Notes: generated by a model not told the origin, from the sequence alone. A stretch of DNA of 64,000 nucleotides from Clostridium sp. NkU-1 (GCA_001312405.1 BBDR01000008.1:62001-126000); one strand, 5' to 3'; shown: positions 1 to 9,907, numbered from the stretch's first letter. Numbers and translations are program-made.

Positions 1-1233
1 TCTCCGGAATATGAAAACCAGATACAGGAATATCATAAGCTCCGTTCCCATATCAAGATTTCCATTGAGGAACAGCAGAAGGAAAAGGAAGAACTCCTTC
101 AAAAGGCTGCAAGAGGCCGGCAGGTATTAAACAGCAACCAGTTTTCCGACCAGGCCTCCATTAATGCCTGTCAGGCAAAGGCTCAGGAAAATTATGAAGA
201 ATACATGGAAGCCATGGCGGCCAGCAATAAAAAGCCGAGAAAGATCTTCTCCGTCCTTTCCCTGATCATTGCCACCATGCTTTTATGCGGCACAGGAGTG
301 CTTTATTATCTGGGGGAAGCAAATTATTTCACCGCTTACTATGGGCTTGATCTCATTCTTTTGCTTGGCATTTTTATCGTGACAGCCACTATTTTCTACC
401 TGATCGGTCTGATCCTGTTCTTACGGCTGAGGCACAGCCAGAAGGACATGGAAATGAGCGCCAAGATCCTGCAGGAGATCCTTTCCAGACATTTGGGAAA
501 TACGGAAATTTCCCCAGAAGCGATCAAGGCATTCCAGACGAGAATGGCAGAATTTACCCGCTTATGCTCTGCTGTATCCAAATCCGAGGCTGTCATCGCA
601 CAGAAAGCAAAAGAAATTGAAGAGCTTTCAAAGAAACAGGAAAACTGCGGGGAATCCATTGAAAAGCAGCAGAAAAGCCAGTGGGAGCTGGAACGAAAGC
701 TGGAGCATTTATCAAACTGCAAGACCCAGGCAGAAGGGCTTAAGCATATCCTGACAGAGAATGACCGGATCCGGGAAGAAATATCCGCCATTGACCTGGC
801 ACTGGAAACTATGACAAGCCTCTCTTCCTCTATCCGGGACTCCTTTGGCCTGTATTTAAATAAAACGGCTTCCGACCTCATCGCCGGGATCACAGGTGGA
901 ATCTATACCAGCATGAGCGTGGACGAGAACTTAAACGTGTTTTTGAATACAAGAACCAAACTGGTTCCCTTAGAACAGGTCAGCAGCGGCACCATGGACC
1001 AGGTCTACTTAGCCCTTCGCCTGGCAGCCGCTACCTTGATCCAGGAGGGCATGGAACGGATGCCATTCATATTTGACGACAGCTTTGTGCTGTATGATGA
1101 TGACAGGCTCCGGACCGCCTTAAAGTGGCTGGTGAACACTTACTCCGACCAGGTCATTATCTTCACCTGCCATCAGCGGGAGGCGCAGATGCTGACCGCA
1201 AACCTGATCCCTTATCATCTGGTGGAAATTTAA
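1..1233 (+). CDS. YhaN-like SMC-type ATPase, C-terminal part (5' end outside window)
   Basis: The reading frame is open from base 1, so this is the last 410 residues of a longer protein. Two hydrophobic segments at about residues 82-104 and 116-140 interrupt a coiled-coil region, which continues to about residue 270. An ABC/SMC-type signature (SSGTMDQVYLALRL, about residue 326) and a Walker B (FIFDDSF, about 356) close the ATPase head, followed by an HQR switch-like motif. Such proteins (YhaN/RecF-like AAA) are thought to act with a YhaM/SbcD-type nuclease on DNA. The membrane hairpin within the coiled coil is typical of the clostridial version. The Walker A lies outside the window. A hairpin terminator follows directly. 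The family is clear; the exact role is inferred. Confidence 0.75.
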   Translation, partial: SPEYENQIQEYHKLRSHIKISIEEQQKEKEELLQKAARGRQVLNSNQFSDQASINACQAKAQENYEEYMEAMAASNKKPRKIFSVLSLIIATMLLCGTGVLYYLGEANYFTAYYGLDLILLLGIFIVTATIFYLIGLILFLRLRHSQKDMEMSAKILQEILSRHLGNTEISPEAIKAFQTRMAEFTRLCSAVSKSEAVIAQKAKEIEELSKKQENCGESIEKQQKSQWELERKLEHLSNCKTQAEGLKHILTENDRIREEISAIDLALETMTSLSSSIRDSFGLYLNKTASDLIAGITGGIYTSMSVDENLNVFLNTRTKLVPLEQVSSGTMDQVYLALRLAAATLIQEGMERMPFIFDDSFVLYDDDRLRTALKWLVNTYSDQVIIFTCHQREAQMLTANLIPYHLVEI

Positions 1234-1253
1234 TTATAACATAATGTTCCAAT

Positions 1254-1297
1254 AAAAAGACTGTCATGCCGGTTATCCGGCTCATGACAGTCTTTTT
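1254..1297. terminator. Bidirectional intrinsic terminator
   Basis: A perfect stem (AAAAAGACTGTCATG against CATGACAGTCTTTTT) with a short GC loop carries A and T runs on both sides, so it can end transcription of the ATPase gene on the plus strand and of brnQ on the minus strand. It overlaps the last codons of brnQ. Confidence 0.85.
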
Positions 1298-2616
1298 CCT
1301 ATCAGCCTATATCTCTTCCTATTGCCGGCAATACCCGCTAAAACCCCGGCTAAAAGCCCTGCAATGGCCGGTCCGATCCAGCCAAGCCCTATATCATAAA
1401 GGGGAAGCCTGGAGAGCCCGGTATTTAAAAAGCCAAGGCCCGCCTGTTCCAGAGACAAAAGCACACTGGCGATTCCAGTGAGTCCAATGGAACATACATA
1501 TACGGCCCTCCACTTCTTTCCATCCGGGAAACCAAAGGACAGCAGAATAAGGACAATGGATACAGGGTAAATCGCATTCAGCACCGGAACTGAGACTTCC
1601 AAAATCCTGTTAAGGCCGATATTGGAGATCACCAGGCTCACCAGTGCGAAAAGAAGCGCCCAGGCGCGATATCCCACCTTGGTATAATGGTGCAGAAATA
1701 CCTGCTGCAGCAGCTGATAAGGCCGATACAGGTGTTTAAACAGGCAATAAAGAAAATGACGGCCAGCATCACAAGCCCTACATTTCCATACAAAAAACGT
1801 ACCGCCTGATTTAAAGTCTGGGCGCCGTTTTCCCCTATCCCCAGTGCACCGCCTGTAACGGCTCCTACATGGGCCAGAGCACTGTATACAAGAAGAAGGA
1901 CACCTCCTGCGATAAAACCAGCCTGAATGGTCTCCCTGACCACAGAGGCCTCCTGTTTGATTCCCATTGCCCGAACATTCAAAGAGATAATAATTCCAAA
2001 ATTCAAGGCAGCAATAGTATCCATGGTCAGGTATCCCTCCAGAAATCCTTTTACAAAGGGATTGGACCCATAGGACTTTGCCGGAATCCCGTAGGAACCT
2101 GCCGGATGGATCATGCAGCCTGCAAATATCACCACGATCAGAGTCAAAAGACAGGGAGTCAGTATCTTTCCCAGCCTGTCTGTCAGCTTATCCGGTTTTA
2201 AAGCCACAATAAAGGCAATGGCAAAGAATACCGCAGAATAAAGGAACTGGGGCAGAGCACCTGCGCCTTCTTCCTTTAAAAAAAGGAACCACAGCCATCT
2301 CAAAGGACGTGCTGGCGGTTCTGGGAATGGCAAGACACGGTCCAATGGATAGATAAATGAGCAGTGTAAAAATAAATGCAAATCTGGGATGAACATGGCC
2401 GGCCAGCTTATCAAGGCCGCCGGACCTGGCCACTGCAACCACGCCAAGAACCGGAAATCCAATGGCAGTCACCGCAAAGCCTGTCATGGCAATCCAGGTA
2501 TTAGTTCCCGCGGATGCACCCAAATAGGGCGGAAAAATAAGATTTCCCGCCCCAAAAAACATGGAGAAAAGTGTAAGGCCCACTAAGACCAGCTTCTGCT
2601 TCGATAATTTTTCCAT
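1282..2616 (-). CDS. brnQ: Branched-chain amino acid transporter BrnQ, two frameshifts
   Basis: Three consecutive frames together encode a full-length (about 445 residue) LIVCS-family Na+- or H+-coupled importer of Leu, Ile and Val. The N-terminus has the family motif MFFGAGNLIFPP, and about 12 hydrophobic segments follow. One frameshift lies in the T7 run at 2278-2284 (VVPFFK to KEEGAGALPQ). A second near 1680 lacks one base (TIIP to KVGYRAW). Total length fits the family exactly, so either two sequencing indels or a very recent pseudogene. The start at 2616 has an AGAGAAGGG ribosome site and sits 10 bases downstream of prs, suggesting co-transcription. Confidence 0.85.
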
Positions 2617-2626
2617 ATGCCCTTCT

Positions 2627-3805
2627 CTACCTGTCGCCTGCGCGGTAGCGCTCTAAAAGCCGGTTAATTCTGGTGGTCGGATTTAAAAGCTCGCTTAAGG
2701 AGGCGTCATGGTTTAAATTATCGATGATCAGCGCAATGTACTTACTCATATCAACATTGATGTAGTATGGACGGGACAAGAGATCAGGAGTCTGATAAAC
2801 CAGGTTGGTTGTTAGGATCCTGTCAATAAACCCATTCTCATAATATTCATCAAACTTTGCAAGACCGTTGGTAAAAAGGCCAAAGGTGGAACAAACGAAT
2901 ACTTTCCTGGCTTTTCTTCTCTTAAGCTCCTTGGCTACATCCAGCATGCTTTCACCGGAAGAAATCATATCGTCAACAATGATCACGTCTTTGCCTTCTA
3001 CGCTGCTTCCCAAAAATTCATGGGCAACAATGGGATTGCGTCCGTTAACGATCTGAGTATAATCCCTGCGCTTATAGAACATACCCATGTCAAGACCAAG
3101 AACATTGGCAAAGAACACAGCACGTCCCATGCCTCCCTCATCCGGGCTGATGACCATCATATGCTCGCTGTCAATATCCAGTTCCTTCTCTTCCTTCAGT
3201 AAGTATTTAATAAACTGATAAATAGGCTGAACAGTCTCAAAGCCCTTTAAAGGAATGGCATTCTGCACTCTCGGGTCATGGGCATCAAAGGTAATGATGT
3301 TCTCAACTCCCATATTCACCAGCTCCCGAAGCGCCAGCGCGCAGTCTAAGGATTCTCTGCTGGACCTCTTATGCTGTCTGCTCTCATATAAGAAAGGCAT
3401 GATCACATTGATGCGGCGTGCCTTTCCTGCTGACGCAGCAATAAGGCGCTTCAAATCCTGGAAATGGTCATCAGGTGACATGTGATTGGTCATCCCGCAA
3501 AGAGAATAAGTAAGGCTGTAATTACACACATCCACCATGAAATAAAGATCATCTCCCCGCACGGATTCCTGCAGGGTACCCTTTGCTTCGCCGGTTCCAA
3601 ACCTTGGCGTGCTGGCTCCGATAATATAGGAATCTCTCTGATAGCCTGAAAAAGCGATGGTAGACTTATGCTCGCTCTCCCGTTCCTGTCTCCATGCCAC
3701 CAGGTAATCGTTGACCTTATCTCCCAGCTCCTTGCAACTTTTTAACGGTATCAAACCCAGCGGACCTACCGGAATGGTTTCTATCGTCTTTTCTTCGTAA
3801 AGCAT
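2627..3805 (-). CDS. prs: Ribose-phosphate pyrophosphokinase (PRPP synthetase), long clostridial form
   Basis: Makes phosphoribosyl pyrophosphate from ribose 5-phosphate and ATP for purine, pyrimidine, His and Trp synthesis. At 392 residues it is longer than the usual 310-320 residue enzyme, with an N-terminal extension and a C-terminal tail, as in other Lachnospiraceae paralogs. The PRPP-binding loop is recognisable but divergent (VIIVDDMISSGESMLDVA). The ATG at 3805 is chosen because GGAGGAGA lies 6-8 bases upstream; a TTG five codons earlier has no such site. brnQ follows after 10 bases. Because the loop is not the canonical form, reduced or altered activity is possible. Confidence 0.85.
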   Translation of the reverse strand: MLYEEKTIETIPVGPLGLIPLKSCKELGDKVNDYLVAWRQERESEHKSTIAFSGYQRDSYIIGASTPRFGTGEAKGTLQESVRGDDLYFMVDVCNYSLTYSLCGMTNHMSPDDHFQDLKRLIAASAGKARRINVIMPFLYESRQHKRSSRESLDCALALRELVNMGVENIITFDAHDPRVQNAIPLKGFETVQPIYQFIKYLLKEEKELDIDSEHMMVISPDEGGMGRAVFFANVLGLDMGMFYKRRDYTQIVNGRNPIVAHEFLGSSVEGKDVIIVDDMISSGESMLDVAKELKRRKARKVFVCSTFGLFTNGLAKFDEYYENGFIDRILTTNLVYQTPDLLSRPYYINVDMSKYIALIIDNLNHDASLSELLNPTTRINRLLERYRAGDR

Positions 3806-4112
3806 TCTTTTCTCCTCCAACGTATCCTAATACAATGCAACGGTTCTTTTATAACATTATGTGCGGAAATAGTCAAGTTAATCGATGCGATTAAAACTCT
3901 TTATATTTCATTGTAACCTTTGGCCGCACTTGATGCAACTGCTAATTTCTTACGTTTAAAGCCAAACCTTTTTTTCTTAAACCTTTCTAAATAAAAAAAC
4001 CGGCATTACAGGCTGGCTTTCTAATTCACAGCAATACTCCAGGGGATCTTCATAATAGGCGTTTTTCCGCATAAAATGTATCATGTACCCATTAAATACA
4101 GGAGGATTAATC
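3806..4112. other. Intergenic region between divergent prs and S8 peptidase
   Basis: About 300 bases of AT-rich sequence hold the divergent promoters and the GGAGG site (4101-4105) of the peptidase. A short GC-rich inverted element followed by T residues lies around 3998-4021. I see no RNA gene or small coding sequence. Confidence 0.5.
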
Positions 4113-5787
4113 TTGTTAAAAATCTTGGATAATAATTATTATGACTTAATTATCAGTAATACCCTGGCTCCTTCCTATGATACTGGAAATAATATCACTT
4201 TTTTTAAATATAAGGGATTCTCTTCTGCATATACCTGTCAGCACCGTAGATCCCTGTGATTTAGGCCGTCATCCCTATAACAGTTTCCCCTTTCTCTATA
4301 CACTTACCTCTACTACGAGCCTGGAAAAATCCGGCATCTCCACCGTTCAGAGAAACCCTTTCCTTGCCCTGTTTGGCAGAGGAGTCATGGTGGCTGTCAT
4401 TGATACCGGAATCGACTACCAGCATCCCGCATTTAAATATAATGACGGAACCTCCCGTATCTTCTCGATATGGGACCAGACAGTGCAAACCGGTACAATT
4501 CCCGATACCTTTACATTCGGTTCCGAATACAGCAGAGAGCAGATCAATGCCGCATTAAGCTCAGAGGACCCTTTATCCCTTGTACCCACAACGGATCCTA
4601 TCGGACACGGAACTGCCATAGCCAGTGTTTTGGCCGGTACCCCAAATGATGCCGAAGCCTTCAGCGGTGTCGTGCCTCAGGCTGATCTTATTGTCGTTAA
4701 ACTGAAAGAAGCAAAACAAAACTTAAAAAAAATCTTCTTTGTTCCGGAAAATACTCTCTGCTATCAGGAATCTGATATCATTCTGGGCCTCCGTTATGCG
4801 GCCACGATTTCGCAGCGGTATAGCCGCCCCCTTGTGGTATGCATTGCTTTAGGAAGCAGCCAGGGCGGCCATGACGGCAGAGGAGCCATTGACAGCTACA
4901 TCGATTACCTTACATTGCTGCCTGGAATCGGAGTATGTGTTTCCGCCGGCAATGAAGGAAACAATCAGAGACATTATTTTAACGCTACGAATGCAGCTCC
5001 CTATTACAATGATTTTGAGTTAAGAGTAGGGAGCAATGATAGTATGTTTTCCATGGAGATCTGGTCATATGCGCCGGCACGGCTTTCCGTAGATATCTCT
5101 TCTCCAAACCGGGAATCCACCCAGCCGGTTTTTCCTACCTTCAATCAATGCAGACGGTTCAGTTTCATATTTAACCAGACTACCATCTACGTTAACAACA
5201 TTTTATTTGAGGAGGGAAACGGAGATCAGCTCATCCTGCTGCGGTTTAACAACCTCCTGCCCGGAATCTGGTACCTGCGGGTACAAAACATTGAAAGCGA
5301 ACCCTTTTCATTCCATTCCTGGCTGCCTTCCGGAGACCTTATCTCAAGAGAAACGTATTTTCTCAATTCAAATCCAGATACCACCATAACCGCTCCCGGA
5401 AATGGAAGGCATCAGCTGACGGTTGCCGGTTATGACGATACCAATAACAGCATCCTGCCGGAATCAGGCAGAGGCTATACAAGAATCGGCGAGATCAAGC
5501 CTGACCTGGCTGCGCCGGGCAACCAGCTCACCTGTGCGGTGCCCAGAAACCAGTATGGGTCCGTAACAGGTACCGGAGCTGCTGCGGCCCATACAGCCGG
5601 AATCGTTGCAATGGTGTTTGAATGGGCGATTGTCAGAGGTAATTATCCCCGAATAACCGGTAATAATGTGAACCGCCTCTTAATAAGCAGTGCAACGCGC
5701 AGCAGCTCCAATGTTTATCCTAATAATATTTGGGGATATGGCCAGGTGGATATCAACAGACTTTTTGAACGTCTTGCCAGTCTCTGA
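4113..5787 (+). CDS. Csp-like S8 family subtilase, catalytic Ser replaced by Gly, one frameshift
   Basis: The natural start is the TTG at 4113, eight bases after a perfect AGGAGG. It gives an N-terminus ending in ...DTGNNITF, then the frame breaks in the T7 run at 4199-4205; with six T it continues as LNIRDSLLHIPV and runs to 5787, about 557 residues. The catalytic Asp (VAVIDTGID) and His (GHGTAIASVLAG) are present. The serine motif, usually GTSxAA, reads GTGAAAAHTAG, so the nucleophile is Gly. Clostridial relatives include the spore-germination Csp proteins, among which CspC is a pseudoprotease. No signal peptide is visible. I infer a non-catalytic or regulatory S8 protein; the germination role is only suggested by family. 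Confidence 0.8.
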
Positions 5788-5803
5788 CAGTCCCAAAGAA
5801 CAT

Positions 5804-5848
5804 AAAAATCCAGGAGCCCGACTGTACAAAAGGGCCTCCTGGATTTTT
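5804..5848. terminator. Bidirectional intrinsic terminator
   Basis: The stem AAAAATCCAGGAG/CTCCTGGATTTTT with a CCC/GGG extension separates the convergent S8 peptidase and dnaC genes. The T run continues into the start of dnaC's 3' end. Confidence 0.85.
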
Positions 5849-5851
5849 TAG

Positions 5852-6846
5852 CTACCTGGCACGTCTTTCTTTTTTTCTAATTCGAATATCATCTCCATAA
5901 AGAGGAATCACCGTATAGCGGCTGATCAACCTGGAGGTCACTCGTTCCGTATACCGGTCCCTGAGCTCATTCATGGGATGGTTGGTGGAAATAATGGTGG
6001 CCCTGGAAGAATTAAGCCGTTCGTTGATACAGTAAAACAATTCTGAAGACGTAAAGCTGTTATTAAGCTCTGTTCCCAAATCATCTATGATCAGAAGGTC
6101 GCAGTCCAGAATATACTGGTACATCCCTTTCATATCCTCTTCATCCTGGTAATCAAACCGGTTCTTGGAAAACACCTCAAACAAATCATTGGCTGATAAA
6201 TATATTACGGAATAGTACCGGTCAATCAGCTCCTTTGCAATGCAGTTGGTGAGGAATGTCTTACCGACTCCGGTAGGGCCTGTAAACAGCAGGTTTCCGT
6301 GTTCCGTGGTAAATTCCTTTACAAAGTTCTTACAGGTCTCCACAACCTGTCCCATATACTGTCTGACGGTCCTGTTAAGAACGGGGACCACCCTGGTATC
6401 ATCAAAGTAGTCATAAGAGAAAGTGCTGAAATTTTCCACCGCAATAATCTGTTCAATGTTTGACTGGGCATAAAGATATTTCATTTCAGACTGGCGGAAA
6501 CAGTGCACTTGATCCCATCTGCGTATCCGGTATCCTTACAATCCGGGCACCGGTACCGCATCTCCATATAATCTGCCGTAAAACCGGCCGCCTTTAAAAG
6601 AACACTCTTCTGTTCTCTCAAGTCTGCAATTTCACTTCTTAAGTCCTTAAGGGCTCCCTTGTCCCCATCAAGGAGTCTGCGCGCACTGGTCACCGCACTG
6701 GTGCTGATGAAATCATCAAGTTCTTTAATAACCGGAATCTTACAGTATACTTCCGCAATCCTCTCCTCCTGTTCATGGCGGTTCTTAAACTGTTGCTGCC
6801 CATATGCCCGCATGATAGCATCGTACTGTGAATTGCTCAGCGCCAT
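5852..6846 (-). CDS. dnaC: DnaC/DnaI-like replicative helicase loader, one frameshift
   Basis: AAA+ ATPase that loads the replicative helicase. The N-terminal part (6846 to about 6505) carries a CxxC pair (YRCPDCKDTGYADGIKC) typical of the DnaI-type zinc region. The C-terminal part has Walker A GPTGVGKTFLTN and Walker B LLIIDDLGTEL, then an STN sensor (IISTNHP). The two parts join by adding one base near 6505 (KCT then CFRQSEMKYLY), giving about 331 residues, the family's length. The ATG at 6846 has GGAGG five bases upstream; an ATG at 6858 is an alternative. dnaD lies just upstream in the same direction, as expected for a primosome operon. Confidence 0.88.
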
Positions 6847-6879
6847 AATTACCTCCATTTCTCCTGCTGCCTTATGTAA

Positions 6880-7923
6880 CTACTGCTGCTCCGTTAATTG
6901 CCTTAGAACAAGGGCATCATAATCAATCTCCCTTTGAGGGAAATTCTGAAACTGGTTCTGTCCCTTTTTTCCCTTTTGGTTTTGAGCCTGCTTATTTTCT
7001 CCGCTTTTTCCTGTTTTCTGCTCTCCGCTCCTCATGCGGCCCGCATACTGTTCATCCTGTTTCCTGACCTCTTCCATGGAGCGAACCCCGGCCTTTTTCC
7101 AGCCCTCCAATATTTTGTCCGCATACTGGAAACTGGGTGCATGGGTGGCTGCCAGGGTCCTGTTACAGGCTTCAACCACCAGCTCCCTGGTAAATCCATA
7201 GGCACGGAACCATCTGTCTATAAAATCCCTCTCCATATCTCCCGGCTTCCGGTCATTTAATCCAAAGGCTTTCATGACAGCAAAGGAATCCTTGGTAAAG
7301 GTAAGAGCATAGCTCTTGGCATCATCCACGGTCCGGAACCCTTTTTCATGCCAGCTGATAGCCACTGTTTCAATATAACGGATGCTGCTGTGTCCGCCCT
7401 GCACACAATACTCCACCACATATTCCAACAGTTCGGACGGCATATGAAGGCCGTCATAAAGGTAGGCAAACACCTCGCACTCCCTTTGGGTGAATACCTT
7501 ATTCATATATTTCTGGGCGATATAAAGAAGCTGGGAAAAATCCTCATCTCCGGCAAGTCCGCTTATCTTCTCAGGCGAATAGACCGTACGGCGGACGGGG
7601 GATGGGGGGGGCGCTTGTTTCTCTACGCTTATTCCGGAACAGGCTGTCTCAGATGCCGCTGGGGATACAGTCTGTTTTATTGGTGTGCACTCTTTAAGGG
7701 CTCCGGCATTCTTCCAATAGGATAAAGCCCGGGCTACATCCGCTTCTGTATGGTTTAACGCATCCGCAATCATGGAAACGGTGATTTCTTCCCCTTCATG
7801 GCGCATCAAATATAAGTATTCTTTTATATATTCTCCATTGGCCGCAGCCATATGTTCATCAATGAACTCATTGGAAATCACCGTAACGCTGATCTTGAAA
7901 CTGCTTTTAATATTCAATGACAT
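6880..7923 (-). CDS. DnaD-domain replication initiation protein
   Basis: Primosomal protein that helps load the helicase at the origin or at restart sites. The start at 7923 (MSLNIKSSFKIS) has AGGTGAGG directly upstream and gives 347 residues; the frame stays open further upstream through a hairpin repeat, which is not expected to be coding. Residues about 1-100 form a winged-helix region. Residues about 165-260 carry the DnaD/DnaB2 domain with its Y..I..I..W pattern (YIETVAISWHEKG), and a second copy follows (FTRELVVEACNRTLA). The tail is Lys/Gln/Asn rich, as usual for DNA-binding ends of this family. It precedes the helicase loader by 33 bases. Confidence 0.88.
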   Translation of the reverse strand: MSLNIKSSFKISVTVISNEFIDEHMAAANGEYIKEYLYLMRHEGEEITVSMIADALNHTEADVARALSYWKNAGALKECTPIKQTVSPAASETACSGISVEKQAPPPSPVRRTVYSPEKISGLAGDEDFSQLLYIAQKYMNKVFTQRECEVFAYLYDGLHMPSELLEYVVEYCVQGGHSSIRYIETVAISWHEKGFRTVDDAKSYALTFTKDSFAVMKAFGLNDRKPGDMERDFIDRWFRAYGFTRELVVEACNRTLAATHAPSFQYADKILEGWKKAGVRSMEEVRKQDEQYAGRMRSGEQKTGKSGENKQAQNQKGKKGQNQFQNFPQREIDYDALVLRQLTEQQ

Positions 7924-7960
7924 AACCTCACCTTTTTTTGTAACGCCAGTCCGCAGTGCA

Positions 7961-7987
7961 GCGAGAGAAGCCACAGGCTTCTCTCGC
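7961..7987. repeat. Perfect 12-bp inverted repeat
   Basis: GCGAGAGAAGCC and its exact complement are separated by three bases. It lies between the dnaD start and the larger hairpin at 8007-8071, within the leader of the dnaD-dnaC transcript. Confidence 0.8.
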
Positions 7988-8006
7988 TCACGGGCATTCG
8001 CCCTAT

Positions 8007-8071
8007 GAAATAGGCCATGACAAGATTTTCTTATGTGCAAGCACAACGAAAATCTTGTCATGTCCTATTTC
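8007..8071. repeat. Long imperfect palindrome (24-bp arms)
   Basis: Arms 8007-8030 and 8048-8071 match at 23 of 24 positions, and the 17-base loop holds a smaller palindrome (TGTGC AA GCACA). The result is one continuous hairpin-forming unit of about 65 bases. It looks like a palindromic intergenic repeat or a strong mRNA structure upstream of dnaD. No coding sequence is seen in it. Confidence 0.8.
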
Positions 8072-8133
8072 GCACTGCTCATTGCCTTCGTGAATATCAT
8101 ACCACAGCTCCCATTAAAAGAAAATAGGTGCAG

Positions 8134-8331
8134 TTATCCACTAAATGAATTGTGGATAATGTGGATAATGTGGAAACCAGGTATACATAATTAGGATTTC
8201 TCCACCAAATCATGTCGATTTGCTGATAAAACCGAGATTTTGTAAATTGTAAGAATATAAATTATGTAAATTAAAAATCCACATAGCTTCTTAACATAAA
8301 ATGTTGAAAACTATGTGGATAATGTGGATAA
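8134..8331. promoter_or_regulatory. Cluster of DnaA boxes
   Basis: Four perfect TGTGGATAA boxes occur as two tandem pairs at 8151-8159 with 8160-8168, and at 8314-8322 with 8323-8331. There are near-matches at 8134-8142 (TTATCCACT) and 8169. The roughly 145 bases between the pairs are very AT-rich. The cluster lies between the murC stop and the dnaD leader. DnaA boxes of this density are known at origins, DnaA-titration sites and DnaA-controlled promoters. dnaA/dnaN are not here, so I favour DnaA-responsive control of the downstream dnaD-dnaC genes or a titration/origin-like site. Confidence 0.75.
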
Positions 8332-9711
8332 CTATAAGCCTAAAAGCTTTTCCCCCACTTTTACTATGTCTCCGGCCCCCATAGTTATCAACAAATCACC
8401 GTGTATACAATTTTCCAAAATAAATGTCTCAATCTCATCAAAGGATGAAATATAGTGGCATTTTACACCTCTTTTCTCGATTCTCTCCGCAATATCCTTA
8501 GAGCTGATGCCTAAATCGTCTGCTTCGCGGGCCGCATAGATGTCCGCCAGGATCACCTCGTCAGCCAGGGACAGTGCCTCTGCAAATTCGTCCAGAAATG
8601 CCTTTGTCCTGGTATAGGTATGAGGCTGGAATGCCACCCACAGCTTCTGATGAGGATAGTGCTTTGCCGTTTCAATAGTCGCCTTAATTTCCTGGGGATG
8701 GTGGGCGTAATCATCAATTATGGTGATGCCGGACAGCTCTCCCTTTTTTTCAAAACGCCGGTTGGTGCCGGTAAAACGCTTCAAACCCTTTTTAATCTGC
8801 TCTACAGAAATTCCCAGCTCTGTACAGACTGCCGCAGCTGCCAGGGAATTATACACATTATGCTCTCCCGGAACGCCAAGCGTTACGGTATCCACAATAC
8901 TTCCATCCACCTTTAAATCATAAGTAGCCCTTGCCAATTCGTCAAAACGGATGGCTTCGGCCTGATATCTGCTTCCCGGCTTCTTGCCAAATGTGATCAC
9001 GTTGCATGGCAGTCCCTGTGTGATCTCTTCCCTGTTGTCTATGTCGTTGTTAATCACCAGAGAGCCGGTTTGGGGAAGCTTTTCAGCAAACAGGCGGAAG
9101 GAATGACGGATATCCTTAATATCTTTAAAGAAATCCAGATGATCAGCCTCTATGTTCAGAATCACCTCCATGGTGGGGAAAAAGGAGAGAAAACTATTGG
9201 TATATTCGCAGGCTTCTGTTACAAACAGCCTGGGGCCACCCACCCGTATATTGCCGCCAATGGAATTTAAAATTCCGCCTACCGATATGGTGGGGTCTGT
9301 TTCAGCTGCCAAAAGAATCTCAGTGATCATAGATGTGGTGGTGGTCTTTCCGTGAGTTCCGGATACAGCTATGGAATTCTCATAATTTTTCATCATCTGT
9401 CCAAGAAGTTCTGCACGGCTGAGTATTGGAAGTCCTTTTTCTTTGGCCTGTGCAAATTCCGGATTATCGGGATGTACGGCGGCGGTATAGACAACCACGT
9501 CAATTCCTTCTTTAATATTTTCTGCCCGCTGGCCATATGCGATTGCTGCGCCCTTTGTCTCTAAATGGCGTGTCAGCTCTGATTTCTGGGAATCTGACCC
9601 GGTAACGGTAAATCCCTCGTCAATGAGAATTTCTGCCAGCCCGCTCATGCTGATTCCGCCTATTCCAATAAAATGAATTGCCTCTGGTTTATGAAAATCA
9701 ATTTGATACAT
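8332..9711 (-). CDS. murC: UDP-N-acetylmuramate--L-alanine ligase MurC
   Basis: ATP-dependent ligase adding the first L-Ala of the peptidoglycan stem peptide, cytoplasmic. The 459 residues match the family length. The N-terminal Rossmann motif HFIGIGGISMSGLAE (residues 14-28), the Mur ATP loop SGTHGKTTTTSMI (about 117-129), the metal/substrate motif EACEY and the DDYAHHPQEI motif (about 329) are all present. An ATG at 9711 with GGATGG upstream is the start. The gene is intact and reads toward the DnaA-box cluster and dnaD. Confidence 0.97.
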   Translation of the reverse strand: MYQIDFHKPEAIHFIGIGGISMSGLAEILIDEGFTVTGSDSQKSELTRHLETKGAAIAYGQRAENIKEGIDVVVYTAAVHPDNPEFAQAKEKGLPILSRAELLGQMMKNYENSIAVSGTHGKTTTTSMITEILLAAETDPTISVGGILNSIGGNIRVGGPRLFVTEACEYTNSFLSFFPTMEVILNIEADHLDFFKDIKDIRHSFRLFAEKLPQTGSLVINNDIDNREEITQGLPCNVITFGKKPGSRYQAEAIRFDELARATYDLKVDGSIVDTVTLGVPGEHNVYNSLAAAAVCTELGISVEQIKKGLKRFTGTNRRFEKKGELSGITIIDDYAHHPQEIKATIETAKHYPHQKLWVAFQPHTYTRTKAFLDEFAEALSLADEVILADIYAAREADDLGISSKDIAERIEKRGVKCHYISSFDEIETFILENCIHGDLLITMGAGDIVKVGEKLLGL

Positions 9712-9850
9712 GCTTTTTCCATCCTTAATTTTGTTTTCTGTAATAAATAATGCCTTCCTTTACTTTTACCGCTTTTCTTTCGTAAAGGCAACTGCTTTCT
9801 TCTTTATTATATAAGAAAGCACCGAGAAAATCTACAATATAATTACAATC

Positions 9851-9894
9851 AAAAAAATGCACCTTACAGATTTTATGTTCTGTAAAGTGCACTT
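9851..9894 (-). terminator. Intrinsic terminator of the three-repeat protein gene
   Basis: A 13-bp stem (TGCACYTTACAGA and complement, one mismatch) lies 14 bases after the stop codon on the minus strand and ends in seven T on that strand. Confidence 0.85.
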
Positions 9895-9907
9895 TATGAC
9901 ACAGTTC

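Noticed and set aside
1266..1481. Plus-strand frame opposite the end of brnQ
   Set aside because: Shadow of brnQ; starts inside the terminator and is not protein-like.
7934..8061. N-terminal extension of DnaD
   Set aside because: The frame stays open but encodes the two hairpin repeats; the start at 7923 has a strong AGGTGAGG.
8134..8331. DnaA-box cluster as the chromosomal origin
   Set aside because: dnaA, dnaN, recF and rpmH are not next to it, so calling oriC is not supported; kept only as a regulatory or origin-like site.
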